Positions 30,022-39,030 of a stretch of 64,000 nucleotides of DNA are shown in pieces. How positions within the stretch are numbered: position 1 is the first letter of the stretch; each line of letters opens with the position of its first letter. The notes below the pieces were generated by a model, which ran no database searches, had not been told where the DNA came from, and worked only from the letters and a program-made list of their open reading frames with translations. Source of the stretch: Polyangium sp. 6x1 (lineage in GTDB: Bacteria > Myxococcota_A > Polyangia > Polyangiales > Polyangiaceae); NCBI RefSeq assembly GCF_029946515.1, contig NZ_JARZHH010000011.1:124001-188000 (forward strand), given 5' to 3'. Position numbers and translations under genes: made by a program.

Positions 30022-30711
30022 ATGGCCCCTCCGCAGGATCGAAGCTGCTACGTCCTCGAGCTCTCCGTGGGGCCCGGCGGTTCTCGCTGGGCCGAACTCC
30101 ACGCTTATCCGAATCTCGACCACATTCGCGCGTGCCTCGACGTCTTCCTCGAGAATGGCGGCGGGACGAGCGCGTACCACGCAATTTATTATGGCGCGAC
30201 GCTCGGCGTCTGGACGGTCCAAGGCGGCAACGTCGTGGGATTCGTCGACCTGCATCCCTTCATCCAGGTGCGTCACCGCGACAAACCGCCCGTGGCGCTC
30301 ACGGACGAGGCGGGCACGAGCGCCCTCGTGTACGCGAGGCGCAAGGAGCGGTATCAGCAGGACCGCGAGGGGGCGGACCTCGAGGACGAGGATGAGGACG
30401 ACGAGATCCCCGGCCCGAACGAGTGGGACGATTCCGATCTGACCACGTACGAAGAGATGACGATGGCGGTCGATTGGAGCGGCGTCCTCGCGCGCCTGCC
30501 CGCGCTCGAACCGCCGCTCCTCGCCCCCGGCGAGCGCGCAATGGTCCGTTACGATCGCTGGAGGAAAACGCCCCGGACCATGTACGCCAGCAACGAGAGC
30601 GTCAGGTTCGGCTCCTACGATGTCGAGTGCGGTGAGAAGCTCGACCCCCCCTTCGAGATCGAGATCCCCGAGCCGGACGACGAGGACGAGGACGACGAAT
30701 TCGACGATTGA
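30022..30711 (+). CDS. Acidic protein of unknown function downstream of rsr
   Basis: The ATG at 30022 gives 229 residues; a GTG at 29962 that overlaps the rsr stop is in frame and would couple translation. I do not recognise the family. The first 100 residues look folded (SCYVLELSVGPGG, ACLDVFLENGGGTSAYHAIYYG), and two acidic tracts follow, about residues 112-125 (DLEDEDEDDE) and the C-terminus (EPDDEDEDDEFDD). No signal peptide or membrane helix is visible. Its position suggests co-expression with rsr. It is convergent with the next gene, three bases between stops. Confidence 0.62.
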   Translation: MAPPQDRSCYVLELSVGPGGSRWAELHAYPNLDHIRACLDVFLENGGGTSAYHAIYYGATLGVWTVQGGNVVGFVDLHPFIQVRHRDKPPVALTDEAGTSALVYARRKERYQQDREGADLEDEDEDDEIPGPNEWDDSDLTTYEEMTMAVDWSGVLARLPALEPPLLAPGERAMVRYDRWRKTPRTMYASNESVRFGSYDVECGEKLDPPFEIEIPEPDDEDEDDEFDD

Positions 30712-30714
30712 GCG

Positions 30715-32064
30715 TCACTCCTCGCAGCGCGTCTGCTCCACGGAGGCGCATTTGCCGCCGATGCAGACGAGCGAGGCGCAGGCGAGGGTCACGCCGTCGA
30801 CGGCGCAAGGCTCACCCGCGGCCGCGGGCAGGACGCAGGTGTAATCGGTGAGGATGTCGCAGAAGCCCTCGGCGCAGGCGAACGGCGTGAGGTTCGCGAG
30901 CATCTGCTCCTGGCAGCTCGCGCCGAGGCCCGGCGCGGGCAGGCAGCGCTTTTCCGTGCAGCCGTCGTTGTCGCAGGTGCAGGCCGTGCCGAGCGGGCAC
31001 GCGCCGCTCTCGACGCAGCTCTCGCCCTCTTCGAGCAGCGGGAGCTCGGCGACGATCGGCTCTTCGTCGCCGCATTTCCCATCGACGCACGCGAGCGGAT
31101 GCTGGCAAGCGCCGAGCGAGTCCCCGCACGCCGCGCCGAGCCCGCCGCGCTTCGAGCAGCGGCCCTCGTCGTCGAAGTTGCAATAAAGGCCGTCGTCGCA
31201 ATCATACGCCATGTTGCAAGGCTCGCCCTCCGCGCGCGCGGGCCGGCAGGCATAATCGGCGTCGCTCGCGCAATTGGCAGGGTCCGCGCAGACGCAAGCC
31301 GCGCCTTCGCCGCACGCGTGGACGCTCGCCCCGGCGCACGCCGCGCCTGCGTCAAGGTCGGCCACGCAGACGGCGCCCTCGCAATGGGCGCCGGCCACGC
31401 AGGGGCCGTCGCGCAGGTTTTCGAAATCCACCCCCGCCTCGTCGCACGCCGCGCCGATCGCCGCACGGTCCTGGCAGGTGCCGTCCGAATTGCAGAACGC
31501 ATTCGGGCCACACGAGCCCTCGCTGCAACGCTCGGGCGCGCGCGTACAAGTGCCCGGGCACGTGTTCCCCTCGAACACGCACGAGAGGCCCGCTGCGCAA
31601 TCGGAGACGGTGCCGCCGCGGCAGCTCTCGCCCTCGGCGCGCGTGCCGACGACGTAATGCGCGCAGGAGGGATCGATGCCGAGGCCCTGCGCAGCGAGCG
31701 CCCCGCAGCTCGCGGCCTCGATCGCCGCGGTGCATTTGTCGACGGCGGCGGGGTCGACCACGACGTCGGGCGAGGTGAGCACGTCGGCGACCGACTCGCA
31801 GCGCTGCGCTTCGAGGCAAGCGTCGACGTCACCCGGCGTGTTGTTGATGAAAGGATGCCCGCACGCGACCTGCCGCTCGCACGCGGCGCGCATGAGGTCG
31901 CAGACGAGCGTGACGGCGTCGTCCGGTTTGTCGGGACCATCTCCCGGGTGGGGCTCGCTGGGCCCGGGGCCGCCCGAGCAAGCAGGAAGGAAAGACGCGA
32001 GGAAAAGGAAAGCAAACGAAGATCGCACGCGTTTGGCTCCGCGAAAGGGTTCGTCCCGCCGCAT
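30715..32064 (-). CDS. Large Cys-rich lipoprotein (Dickkopf-like repeats)
   Basis: The ATG at 32064 gives 449 residues with lipobox LPAC. The mature protein has about 50 Cys residues in repeated blocks of the form C-x-x-G-x-x-C (AACGDSLGAC, GEPCNMAYDCDDGLYC, AFCNSDGTCQ), a pattern common in secreted myxobacterial proteins and loosely resembling Dickkopf Cys-rich domains. It is likely disulfide-bonded on the cell surface. Function is unknown. An in-frame ATG at 32172 would add 36 residues before the signal peptide. Confidence 0.72.
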   Translation of the reverse strand: MRRDEPFRGAKRVRSSFAFLFLASFLPACSGGPGPSEPHPGDGPDKPDDAVTLVCDLMRAACERQVACGHPFINNTPGDVDACLEAQRCESVADVLTSPDVVVDPAAVDKCTAAIEAASCGALAAQGLGIDPSCAHYVVGTRAEGESCRGGTVSDCAAGLSCVFEGNTCPGTCTRAPERCSEGSCGPNAFCNSDGTCQDRAAIGAACDEAGVDFENLRDGPCVAGAHCEGAVCVADLDAGAACAGASVHACGEGAACVCADPANCASDADYACRPARAEGEPCNMAYDCDDGLYCNFDDEGRCSKRGGLGAACGDSLGACQHPLACVDGKCGDEEPIVAELPLLEEGESCVESGACPLGTACTCDNDGCTEKRCLPAPGLGASCQEQMLANLTPFACAEGFCDILTDYTCVLPAAAGEPCAVDGVTLACASLVCIGGKCASVEQTRCEE

Positions 32065-32283
32065 TGCAAAGGGAGGGCCAGGGTGAAATCGTCGGCGCGC
32101 GCCGGCATTCGAGGCCCCGGTTGCGCCAGGGCTGCTCGACTTGGGCAGGGGCGGCACCGTCGTTTCGTTCACACCGCCCCGGAGCCCCGGACACCCCTCC
32201 CCACGATCGGCGCGAGGGACGTGTAAGGTTCGCCGGGCGCCGCCGTTTCCTCAGGCGAAACGCCACTCGGAGGAACTTCTGCC

Positions 32284-34071
32284 ATGCTGCGCTCCCGCCC
32301 CCTCGTCGCCCTCGTCGCGCTCGTCACCCTCGCCCAGACCCTCGCCGGTTGCGGCGCCGCGTCCTCCTCGTCAGGAGGCGCCGCCGAACCGCAGACCACC
32401 GCGGCGGCGGTCGACGATTCCTCCTACCCGCGCCAATACACGGCCACCGGCGAGGCCGCCGCGCCGGCCGCGGACGAGGCGGCGCCCATGGTGACCGGCG
32501 CGGCCGCGCCGATGGCGCAGCAGCCCGTGAATCCCGCGCCCACCATGATGGTGCCCGCGCCGCCGCCGCCCGCGCCGGGCACGCCCAAGAGGGCCGAGGC
32601 GAGCAAGTCCGAGGCCGAGCGCAAGGTCGCCGTCGTCGCGCCAAAGCCGTCGCCGCAGCAGCCCGCCCCGATCGCCGTCTCGCCGCCCGAGCCGAAGGGC
32701 ACCGAGGACTACAAGGATTACGGCGTGAACCCGGTCGTCGACCCGGCGAAGGATCGGCTCTCGACGTTCGCCATCGACGTCGACACGGCGTCGTATTCGA
32801 TTGCCCGCCGGAAGATCATGGAGGGCACGCTCCCGCCGTTCGCCTCCATCCGCGCCGAGGAGTTTTTGAACTACTTCGATTACAGCTACGAGGCTCCGAA
32901 GAGCGGGCCGTTCGCGGTGCATTTCGCCGCCGCGCCGTCGCCGTTCACGAAGGGCCATCACCTCGTGCGCGTCGCCGTGCAAGGCAAGCGCGTGCCGGAG
33001 AGCGCGCGCAAGCCCGTGCACCTCGTGTATCTCGTCGACACGAGCGGCTCGATGGAAGCGGCCGACAAGATCCCGCTCGCCAAGCGGAGCCTGAAGCTGC
33101 TCACGAGCTCGCTGAAGAAGGGCGACACCGTGGCGCTCTGCACGTACGCCGGCAACGTGCGTGAGGTGCTCGCGCCGACCGGAATCGAGGAGAAGGACAA
33201 GATCTTCCGCGCGATCGACGACCTCTCGGCCTCGGGCTCGACCGCGATGGCGAGCGGAATCGAGCTCGCGTACAAGCTCGCCGAGCGGACGCTCGTGAAG
33301 GGCCACGTCAATCGCGTCATCGTGCTCTCGGACGGCGACGCGAACGTGGGGCCGACGTCGCACGAGGCGATCCTCGACATGATCGGCCGTTACAAGGAGA
33401 AGGGCATCACGCTGAGCACGGTGGGCTTCGGGACCGGCAATTACAAGGATACGATGATGGAGCGCCTCGCCGACAAGGGTGACGGCAACTATGCGTACAT
33501 CGACAGCGAGGTGCAGGCGAAGCGCGTGTTCCAGGATCAGCTCTCCGGCATGCTGGAGGTCATCGCGCGTGACGTGAAGATCCAGGTGGAGTTCGACCCG
33601 AAGGTGGTGAAGGAGTACCGGCTCATCGGCTACGAGAACCGCGACATCGCGGACAAGGATTTCCGCAATGACAAGGTCGACGCGGGCGAGATCGGCAACG
33701 GCCACGCGGTGACGGCGATCTATGACGTGGTCCTCAAGGACACGAAGACCTCGCCGATCGTGCTCCGCCTCCGCCACAAGCAGCCGCTCGCCGGCGATAC
33801 GGCGAGCGAGAGCGAGTTCAAGATGGATCCGGCGACGATCGCGGCCTCGTTCGACGCGGCGGGGCGCGATTTCCGGTTCGCCGCGACGGTCGCGGCGTTC
33901 GCCGAGGTGCTGCGGCAGAGCCCGCACGCGCGGGATTGGTCGATGAAGGACATCGCGCGGCTCGCCGATCAGGCCGCGACGACGCAATCGGATCAGCAGG
34001 AGTTCGTGAGCCTCGTGCACCGCGCCGAGAAGCTTGCGACGGGCAATCAGGGGCCCGCCGTGGCGCGCTGA
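32284..34071 (+). CDS. YfbK-like von Willebrand A domain lipoprotein
   Basis: This 595-residue protein begins with a lipoprotein signal (TLAGC) and an Ala/Pro linker of about 120 residues. The YfbK N-terminal domain follows (STFAIDVDTASYSIARR, EEFLNYFDY), then a VWA domain with intact MIDAS motif DTSGSM, later Thr (GSTAM) and Asp (LSDGDAN), then a C-terminal DUF3520-like domain (YENRDIADKDFRNDKVDAGEIG). Such proteins are envelope adhesion or assembly factors in many bacteria; role here is unknown. It starts a run of three rightward envelope genes. Confidence 0.88.
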   Translation: MLRSRPLVALVALVTLAQTLAGCGAASSSSGGAAEPQTTAAAVDDSSYPRQYTATGEAAAPAADEAAPMVTGAAAPMAQQPVNPAPTMMVPAPPPPAPGTPKRAEASKSEAERKVAVVAPKPSPQQPAPIAVSPPEPKGTEDYKDYGVNPVVDPAKDRLSTFAIDVDTASYSIARRKIMEGTLPPFASIRAEEFLNYFDYSYEAPKSGPFAVHFAAAPSPFTKGHHLVRVAVQGKRVPESARKPVHLVYLVDTSGSMEAADKIPLAKRSLKLLTSSLKKGDTVALCTYAGNVREVLAPTGIEEKDKIFRAIDDLSASGSTAMASGIELAYKLAERTLVKGHVNRVIVLSDGDANVGPTSHEAILDMIGRYKEKGITLSTVGFGTGNYKDTMMERLADKGDGNYAYIDSEVQAKRVFQDQLSGMLEVIARDVKIQVEFDPKVVKEYRLIGYENRDIADKDFRNDKVDAGEIGNGHAVTAIYDVVLKDTKTSPIVLRLRHKQPLAGDTASESEFKMDPATIAASFDAAGRDFRFAATVAAFAEVLRQSPHARDWSMKDIARLADQAATTQSDQQEFVSLVHRAEKLATGNQGPAVAR

Positions 34072-34127
34072 AAAAGAGCGCCCGGACCTCGACGAACGCA
34101 CTCGATCCTCCTATTCTGGCGCGGCTG

Positions 34128-35384
34128 ATGTCGCGCCTCGCCCTTCCCCTCGCCGCCTCGCTCCTCGCCCTCGCCGGTTGTCCCCACGAACCGGCGACGC
34201 AAACCCCCGCGCCCGCGCCCACGCCCGCGCAGCCGGTCGCCGCGGCGCCGCCCATCGAGATCGTCGAAACGCCGCCGGCCGAGACCACGCTCGATCACCC
34301 CGACGTGCCGAACGCCGCCGACGTCTGGCTCGCCATGATCCAGGGCGCAAAGCGTTCGATCGACATCGAGCATTTTTACATCAGCAATGCGCCCGACGGA
34401 AAAAGCGGCAAACTGGAGCCGGTGCTCGTCGCGATCGAGGAGGCCGCGCGTCGCGGGGTGCGCGTGCGGCTCCTCGTCGACATGAAGTTTTACCTGCGAT
34501 ACCCCGAATCGGTCGATCGGCTGGGCTCGCACGGGGTAGTCGTCCGCAAGATGGACCTCCGGCCGCGGGACGGCGTGCAGCACGCGAAATACATGGTGAT
34601 CGACGATTCGGACGCGTACGTCGGCAGCCAGAACATGGATTTCCGCTCCCTCGAACACATCCAGGAGATCGGGGCGCGGGTGCGCGTGCCCGAGGTCGTC
34701 GCGGCGTTCGCGCGGGTGTTCGAGCAGGATTGGCGGTCGTCCGGCGAAGAAAGCCATGCAGAGCCGCCGAAAGCGACGCCGCTAAAGATCCCCGCGCGCG
34801 TCACGCTCGGCGGCGAGGAGGCGCGGATCCTGCCCACGGCGAGCCCCAAGGATCTCCTGCCCGCGGGCGTACCGTGGGAGCTGCCCGAGCTGCTCGCGCG
34901 AATCGACGGCGCCGAGCGTACGCTCGACGTGCAGGTCCTGACGTACCGCACGAAGATGCGAAACGGCGCGCCGTGGACGGACCTCGACGACGCGCTCCGA
35001 AGAGCGGCGAAGCGCGGCGTGCGCGTGCGTTTGCTCGTCTCGGATTGGAGCAAGCGCGAGGCGTCGCTCGATGGGCTGCGCGAGCTTTCGCGCGTGCCGG
35101 GGATCTCCATCAAGTTCATCGTGATCCCGCAAAGCTCGTCCGGCTTCATCCCGTTCGCCCGCGTGGCCCACGCGAAATACATGGTCGTCGACGGCAAGAG
35201 CGCCTGGATCGGCACGAGCAACTGGGAGGGCGACTATTTCACGGTGAGCCGGAACGTCGGCCTGTTCATCGACGGCAAGGCTGTCGCCGAGCGGCTCGGG
35301 CGCATCTTCGAGGACGGGTTCGGCGGCGCGTACGCCGAGGTGCTCGATCCCAACCGCAAGTACGAGCCGCCGCGGATCGAATGA
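34128..35384 (+). CDS. Phospholipase D-like lipoprotein
   Basis: This 418-residue protein has lipobox LAGC and a Pro/Ala linker, then two phospholipase D halves. Each has an HKD motif: HAKYMVIDDSDAYVGSQN near 150 and HAKYMVVDGKSAWIGTSN near 345, both with intact His, Lys and Asp. Such enzymes transfer phosphatidyl or phosphodiester groups, as in cardiolipin synthases and PLD nucleases. The outer-membrane or periplasmic location suggests phospholipid remodelling or an extracellular role, which is inference. It starts 56 bases after the VWA gene. Confidence 0.88.
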   Translation: MSRLALPLAASLLALAGCPHEPATQTPAPAPTPAQPVAAAPPIEIVETPPAETTLDHPDVPNAADVWLAMIQGAKRSIDIEHFYISNAPDGKSGKLEPVLVAIEEAARRGVRVRLLVDMKFYLRYPESVDRLGSHGVVVRKMDLRPRDGVQHAKYMVIDDSDAYVGSQNMDFRSLEHIQEIGARVRVPEVVAAFARVFEQDWRSSGEESHAEPPKATPLKIPARVTLGGEEARILPTASPKDLLPAGVPWELPELLARIDGAERTLDVQVLTYRTKMRNGAPWTDLDDALRRAAKRGVRVRLLVSDWSKREASLDGLRELSRVPGISIKFIVIPQSSSGFIPFARVAHAKYMVVDGKSAWIGTSNWEGDYFTVSRNVGLFIDGKAVAERLGRIFEDGFGGAYAEVLDPNRKYEPPRIE

Positions 35385-35421
35385 GATTGACGGGCGAGGT
35401 CTTTCGTTTTCTCATCGGCGC

Positions 35422-36960
35422 GTGCACGACCTCCGCCGCGTAGCCCCGCTCCTCCCACTTCTCCTCGTCGCCGCGTGTGACCGCGGGTCGAGCGACATCA
35501 AACCCGCACCCACGCCCTCGGCCTCGCCCACGCCCTCGGCCGCAGCGGCGGCCTCGGGGGCGCCGGCGGGCTCCGTCGTCGCCGCGACGACCACAGCCGC
35601 GCCGCTCAAGCCCCCGCAGGGCCCGGCCGCGTGCAAGGCGGGCGAAAAGAAGGTGTGGGGCGCGGGCGCGAACAAGCTGACAGGCCTTTCGGTCGTGGAC
35701 CTCGGCGAAGGCCGCCAAGGCGTGGGCCTGGCGATGGGCTACGACCCGTACGTGCTCGTCGTCGAGAAGTCGGGCGAGGGCCGGCTCGTGAAGGTCGCCG
35801 TGGGCAAAAGCTCGCCCCTCGCAAAGCCGCCGAAGGCCGAGGAAGGGACGCGCAAGGTCATGCGCGTGACGCCGTCGAAGGTCGACGGCGACAAGGTCTA
35901 CGCGTTCGTCGATTACCACGACGAATACAAGGACAAGCGGCGCCGCGTCGCCTGCGGCCCGGCCGATACGAGCGACGCGTGGAACCATTTCGAGGGCACG
36001 CCGTGGCTCGATCGTCCGGAAAAACCCACGGGCGAGGAGCGGGCGAAGCTGCTCAAGGGCCACGATTACGATCGGGGCGACGCCGAGGACGACGCGAAGG
36101 CGAAGGTCGACAAGGCCGAGGACGAGAAGGGTTATCACGAGCTGCGCGATTGCCGCACGTTCTCGGACGGCGGCGGCAAGGCGTGGATCGTCGGCTCCGA
36201 GCTCGAAGCGGACGAGAAGGCCGAGGGCGCGCTCGAATGGAAGAGCACGCTGATCGTGGATACGGGGAACAAGGAGAACGAGGTCCACCTGCATGAGATC
36301 GTGCTCAAGGGCGATCCGCCCGCGCTCGCCTCGTTCGAGGTGCCGATCTCGCACGCGCTCGACGATGGCGGGCTTTTGCTCGCGACGCGGTTCAGCTCGA
36401 CGCTCCGCGTGGGGATCCTCGGAAAAAACAAGCGCCTGAAGAGCAAGCTCGTGAGTTATCCGGGCTTCCCCACGATCCCGCACGCCGCCGAGGACGGCGA
36501 CGACCTCGTGATCGTCACGTCCGTGGCCAAGGAAAAAGGTCAATTCGCGCTGCGCGCGCTCCGGGTGCCGAAGAGCCTGGAGCTGCCGAAGAAGCTCGCC
36601 GCGGTCGACACGCACATGGGCGACGCGGGCCACGACCACGCGCACGGGCACGACGACGAGGCCGATCACCACGACCACTCCGAGACGGATCCGACGTTCC
36701 TGCGCGACACGCAGGGGCGGCGCTGGCTCGCGTTCATCGAGGGAAAGCGCGGCAGCGGCGACCTCGAGCTCGTGCCGATCGACGAGAAGTTCCAGGCGAT
36801 CGGCAAGCGCTATTCGGTGCTCGACGACAAGAGCCTGGCCTCGGAGGTGCGCCTCTTGCCGCTGCCCGACGGCAAGATCCTCGTGGTCTCGCTGCGCGAG
36901 GGCACGGGCGGCACCGAGCTCGTCTCCGAGGAGCTCACGTGCGATATCGTGAAGGAATGA
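35422..36960 (+). CDS. Lipoprotein of unknown function with His-rich patch
   Basis: A GTG at 35422 starts a 512-residue protein with lipobox LVAAC, then a low-complexity Ala/Pro/Ser linker to about residue 65. The rest is mixed alpha/beta with repeated strands (VVDLGEGRQGVGLAM, LATRFSSTLRVGILG), possibly a propeller. Near residue 400 is a metal-binding-looking patch, HDHAHGHDDEADHHDH. I know no family. It is 37 bases after the PLD gene and convergent with the ABC-F gene, four bases between stops. Confidence 0.68.
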   Translation: MHDLRRVAPLLPLLLVAACDRGSSDIKPAPTPSASPTPSAAAAASGAPAGSVVAATTTAAPLKPPQGPAACKAGEKKVWGAGANKLTGLSVVDLGEGRQGVGLAMGYDPYVLVVEKSGEGRLVKVAVGKSSPLAKPPKAEEGTRKVMRVTPSKVDGDKVYAFVDYHDEYKDKRRRVACGPADTSDAWNHFEGTPWLDRPEKPTGEERAKLLKGHDYDRGDAEDDAKAKVDKAEDEKGYHELRDCRTFSDGGGKAWIVGSELEADEKAEGALEWKSTLIVDTGNKENEVHLHEIVLKGDPPALASFEVPISHALDDGGLLLATRFSSTLRVGILGKNKRLKSKLVSYPGFPTIPHAAEDGDDLVIVTSVAKEKGQFALRALRVPKSLELPKKLAAVDTHMGDAGHDHAHGHDDEADHHDHSETDPTFLRDTQGRRWLAFIEGKRGSGDLELVPIDEKFQAIGKRYSVLDDKSLASEVRLLPLPDGKILVVSLREGTGGTELVSEELTCDIVKE

Positions 36961-36964
36961 GGGG

Positions 36965-38896
36965 TTAAGCCCCCGCCTGCTTCTGTTCGAGCTCTTCCCA
37001 GCGCGCAATCAAGGTCGCCGCGCGCGCCTTGGCCTCGTCGAGGCGCTTCCCGAGCACCGGGACGTCCGCCCCGCGGGACGAATACAGCGCCGGATCCGCG
37101 AGCTCTTTTTCGAGCGACGCGACCTCGCCCTCGGCCTCCTCGATCCGGCCCATGATCCCTTCGAGCTCGCGCTGCTCGGACCAGGTGAGCCCCTTCGATT
37201 TCGGCGCGGCCGGCTTGCCCGCGGCGGGTTTGTCCTTGCTGGTCACTTTCGCGGCCGCCGCCGCGGCCTTCGCCGCCTCCTCCTTCGCGGCCTCCGCGGC
37301 GGCCTTTTGCTGCAAATAATCCTGGTGCCCGCCGGCATACCGCACGACGCGGCCGTCGCCCTCGAACACGAGGAGCGAGGTCGCGACCCGATCGAGGAAC
37401 CACCGGTCGTGCGTCACGACGAGCGCGCTGCCGCCGTACTCGGTGAGCATCTCCTCCAGCGCCGAGAGCGTGGGCAAATCGAGGTCGTTCGTGGGCTCGT
37501 CCAGGATGAGCAGGCTATGGCTCTGCGATAACATCTTCGCGAGGACGACGCGCGCCCGCTCGCCGCCGGAGAGCGATTTCACGGGCTGCCGCTGCGCATG
37601 TCCGTCGAAGAGGAACCGTTCGAGGAACGAGCGGACCTCGATCGGCTGGCCGCCGAGCTCGATCTTGTTCCCCGCCGCCGCGACGTTGTCGTAGATCGAT
37701 TTGTCCTCGTCGAGCCCGCTCCGGTGCTGATCGAAATAGCCGACGCGGGTGTTTTTCCCGACCACGATCTCGCCGCCCGCCGGCGCGACGTCGCCCAGGA
37801 TCGCCCGGAGGAGCGTGGTCTTGCCCGTGCCGTTCCGGCCCACGATCCCCACGCGTTCGCCGGCCGCGAGCACGAAATTGAAGTCTTTGAGGAGCGTGCG
37901 GCCCCCCATCTCCAGCGTGAGCTTGCGCAATTCGAGGACGGTTTTCCCCGTAAAACTCGACTCCGCCAGGAGCTTCGTGGTCTGCTCGGCGCGCGCGGGG
38001 ACGGCCGCCTTCGCAGCCTCGGCCCGCTGGATCCGCGCCTTCTGCTTGGTCGTGCGCGCCTTCGGCTGGCGCCGCAGCCATTCGAGCTCGGTCCGGAGCA
38101 GGTTCTGCCGGTTCTGCTCGGTACGCGCCTCGATCGCGAGCCGCTCCGCCTTCGCTTCGAGGTAGTCCTCGTAGCCGCCGTCGTACGAATACACCTTGCC
38201 GCGGTGGAGCTCGATCGTCCGGTCGACGACGCGGTCGAGCAAATACCGATCGTGCGTCACGATGAGCAGCGCGCCCTTGTACTCCTCGACGAGCCAGCGT
38301 TCGAGCCAGTCGATCGTCTCCGTGTCGAGGTGGTTCGAAGGTTCGTCGAGGACGAGCAGCGCAGGCGGCGCGATGAGCAGACAAGCGAGCGCGACGCGAC
38401 GTTTGTCCCCGCCCGAGAGCTCGGCCGTGGGCGCGTCGGGACGCGTGACGCCGACGTGGCCGAGGATCTCGTCGACCTTGTGGAGCTGATCCCAGCCGCC
38501 GAGCCGCTCGATCTGCGCGGCCACCTCCGCCTGCTCGGCGAGGAGCGCGTCTTGATCGCCCTCGCCGTGGCCGAGCCGCGCGGAGATCGCCTCGTATCGC
38601 GCCTTCGCCGCGGCCCACGGGCCGAGGCCCTCGACGACCAGCATGCGGCCCGTTTTCGCCGGATCGAGCGCGGGTTCCTGCGCGAGATACGCGACGTCCG
38701 CGCCGCGCCGCTGCGCGACCGTGCCCGTGTCGGGCTTGTCGAGGCCCGCGAGGATGCGCGCGAGCGTGCTCTTGCCTGAGCCATTGGCTCCGACGAGGCC
38801 CACGCGTTCTCCGCTGTGGATGGAAAGCGAGACGCCATCGAGGATGCGCCTCTCACCAAACGACTTCGTTAACTCTTGTGCAACAAGGACGGGCAC
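36965..38896 (-). CDS. uup: ABC-F ATPase, Uup-like
   Basis: Two ABC ATPase domains without membrane segments define ABC-F proteins. Walker A: GANGSGKST and GRNGTGKTT; signatures LSGGDKRR and LSGGERAR; Walker B LLVLDEPSNHLD and LLILDEPTNDLD. The linker of about 75 residues and a C-terminal coiled coil (LEGIMGRIEEAEGEVASLEKELADP) fit the Uup subgroup, which acts on ribosomes and DNA-related processes. The GTG at 38896 starts MPVLVAQELTKSFG, the expected N-terminus; a GTG at 38926 would add ten residues. Neither has a strong ribosome binding site. Confidence 0.86.
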   Translation of the reverse strand: MPVLVAQELTKSFGERRILDGVSLSIHSGERVGLVGANGSGKSTLARILAGLDKPDTGTVAQRRGADVAYLAQEPALDPAKTGRMLVVEGLGPWAAAKARYEAISARLGHGEGDQDALLAEQAEVAAQIERLGGWDQLHKVDEILGHVGVTRPDAPTAELSGGDKRRVALACLLIAPPALLVLDEPSNHLDTETIDWLERWLVEEYKGALLIVTHDRYLLDRVVDRTIELHRGKVYSYDGGYEDYLEAKAERLAIEARTEQNRQNLLRTELEWLRRQPKARTTKQKARIQRAEAAKAAVPARAEQTTKLLAESSFTGKTVLELRKLTLEMGGRTLLKDFNFVLAAGERVGIVGRNGTGKTTLLRAILGDVAPAGGEIVVGKNTRVGYFDQHRSGLDEDKSIYDNVAAAGNKIELGGQPIEVRSFLERFLFDGHAQRQPVKSLSGGERARVVLAKMLSQSHSLLILDEPTNDLDLPTLSALEEMLTEYGGSALVVTHDRWFLDRVATSLLVFEGDGRVVRYAGGHQDYLQQKAAAEAAKEEAAKAAAAAAKVTSKDKPAAGKPAAPKSKGLTWSEQRELEGIMGRIEEAEGEVASLEKELADPALYSSRGADVPVLGKRLDEAKARAATLIARWEELEQKQAGA

Positions 38897-39030
38897 GGAG
38901 CCGAGCGTAGCACTCGGGCGAACCACCGGTACGGCAGGGATGCGATGCGAACGACAGAGCTTCCGTCACGGAGGGCCGAACGGCGCGTTGACGGCGCGAG
39001 GGACCATCGGCTAGAGTCAGGAAAATCCTC

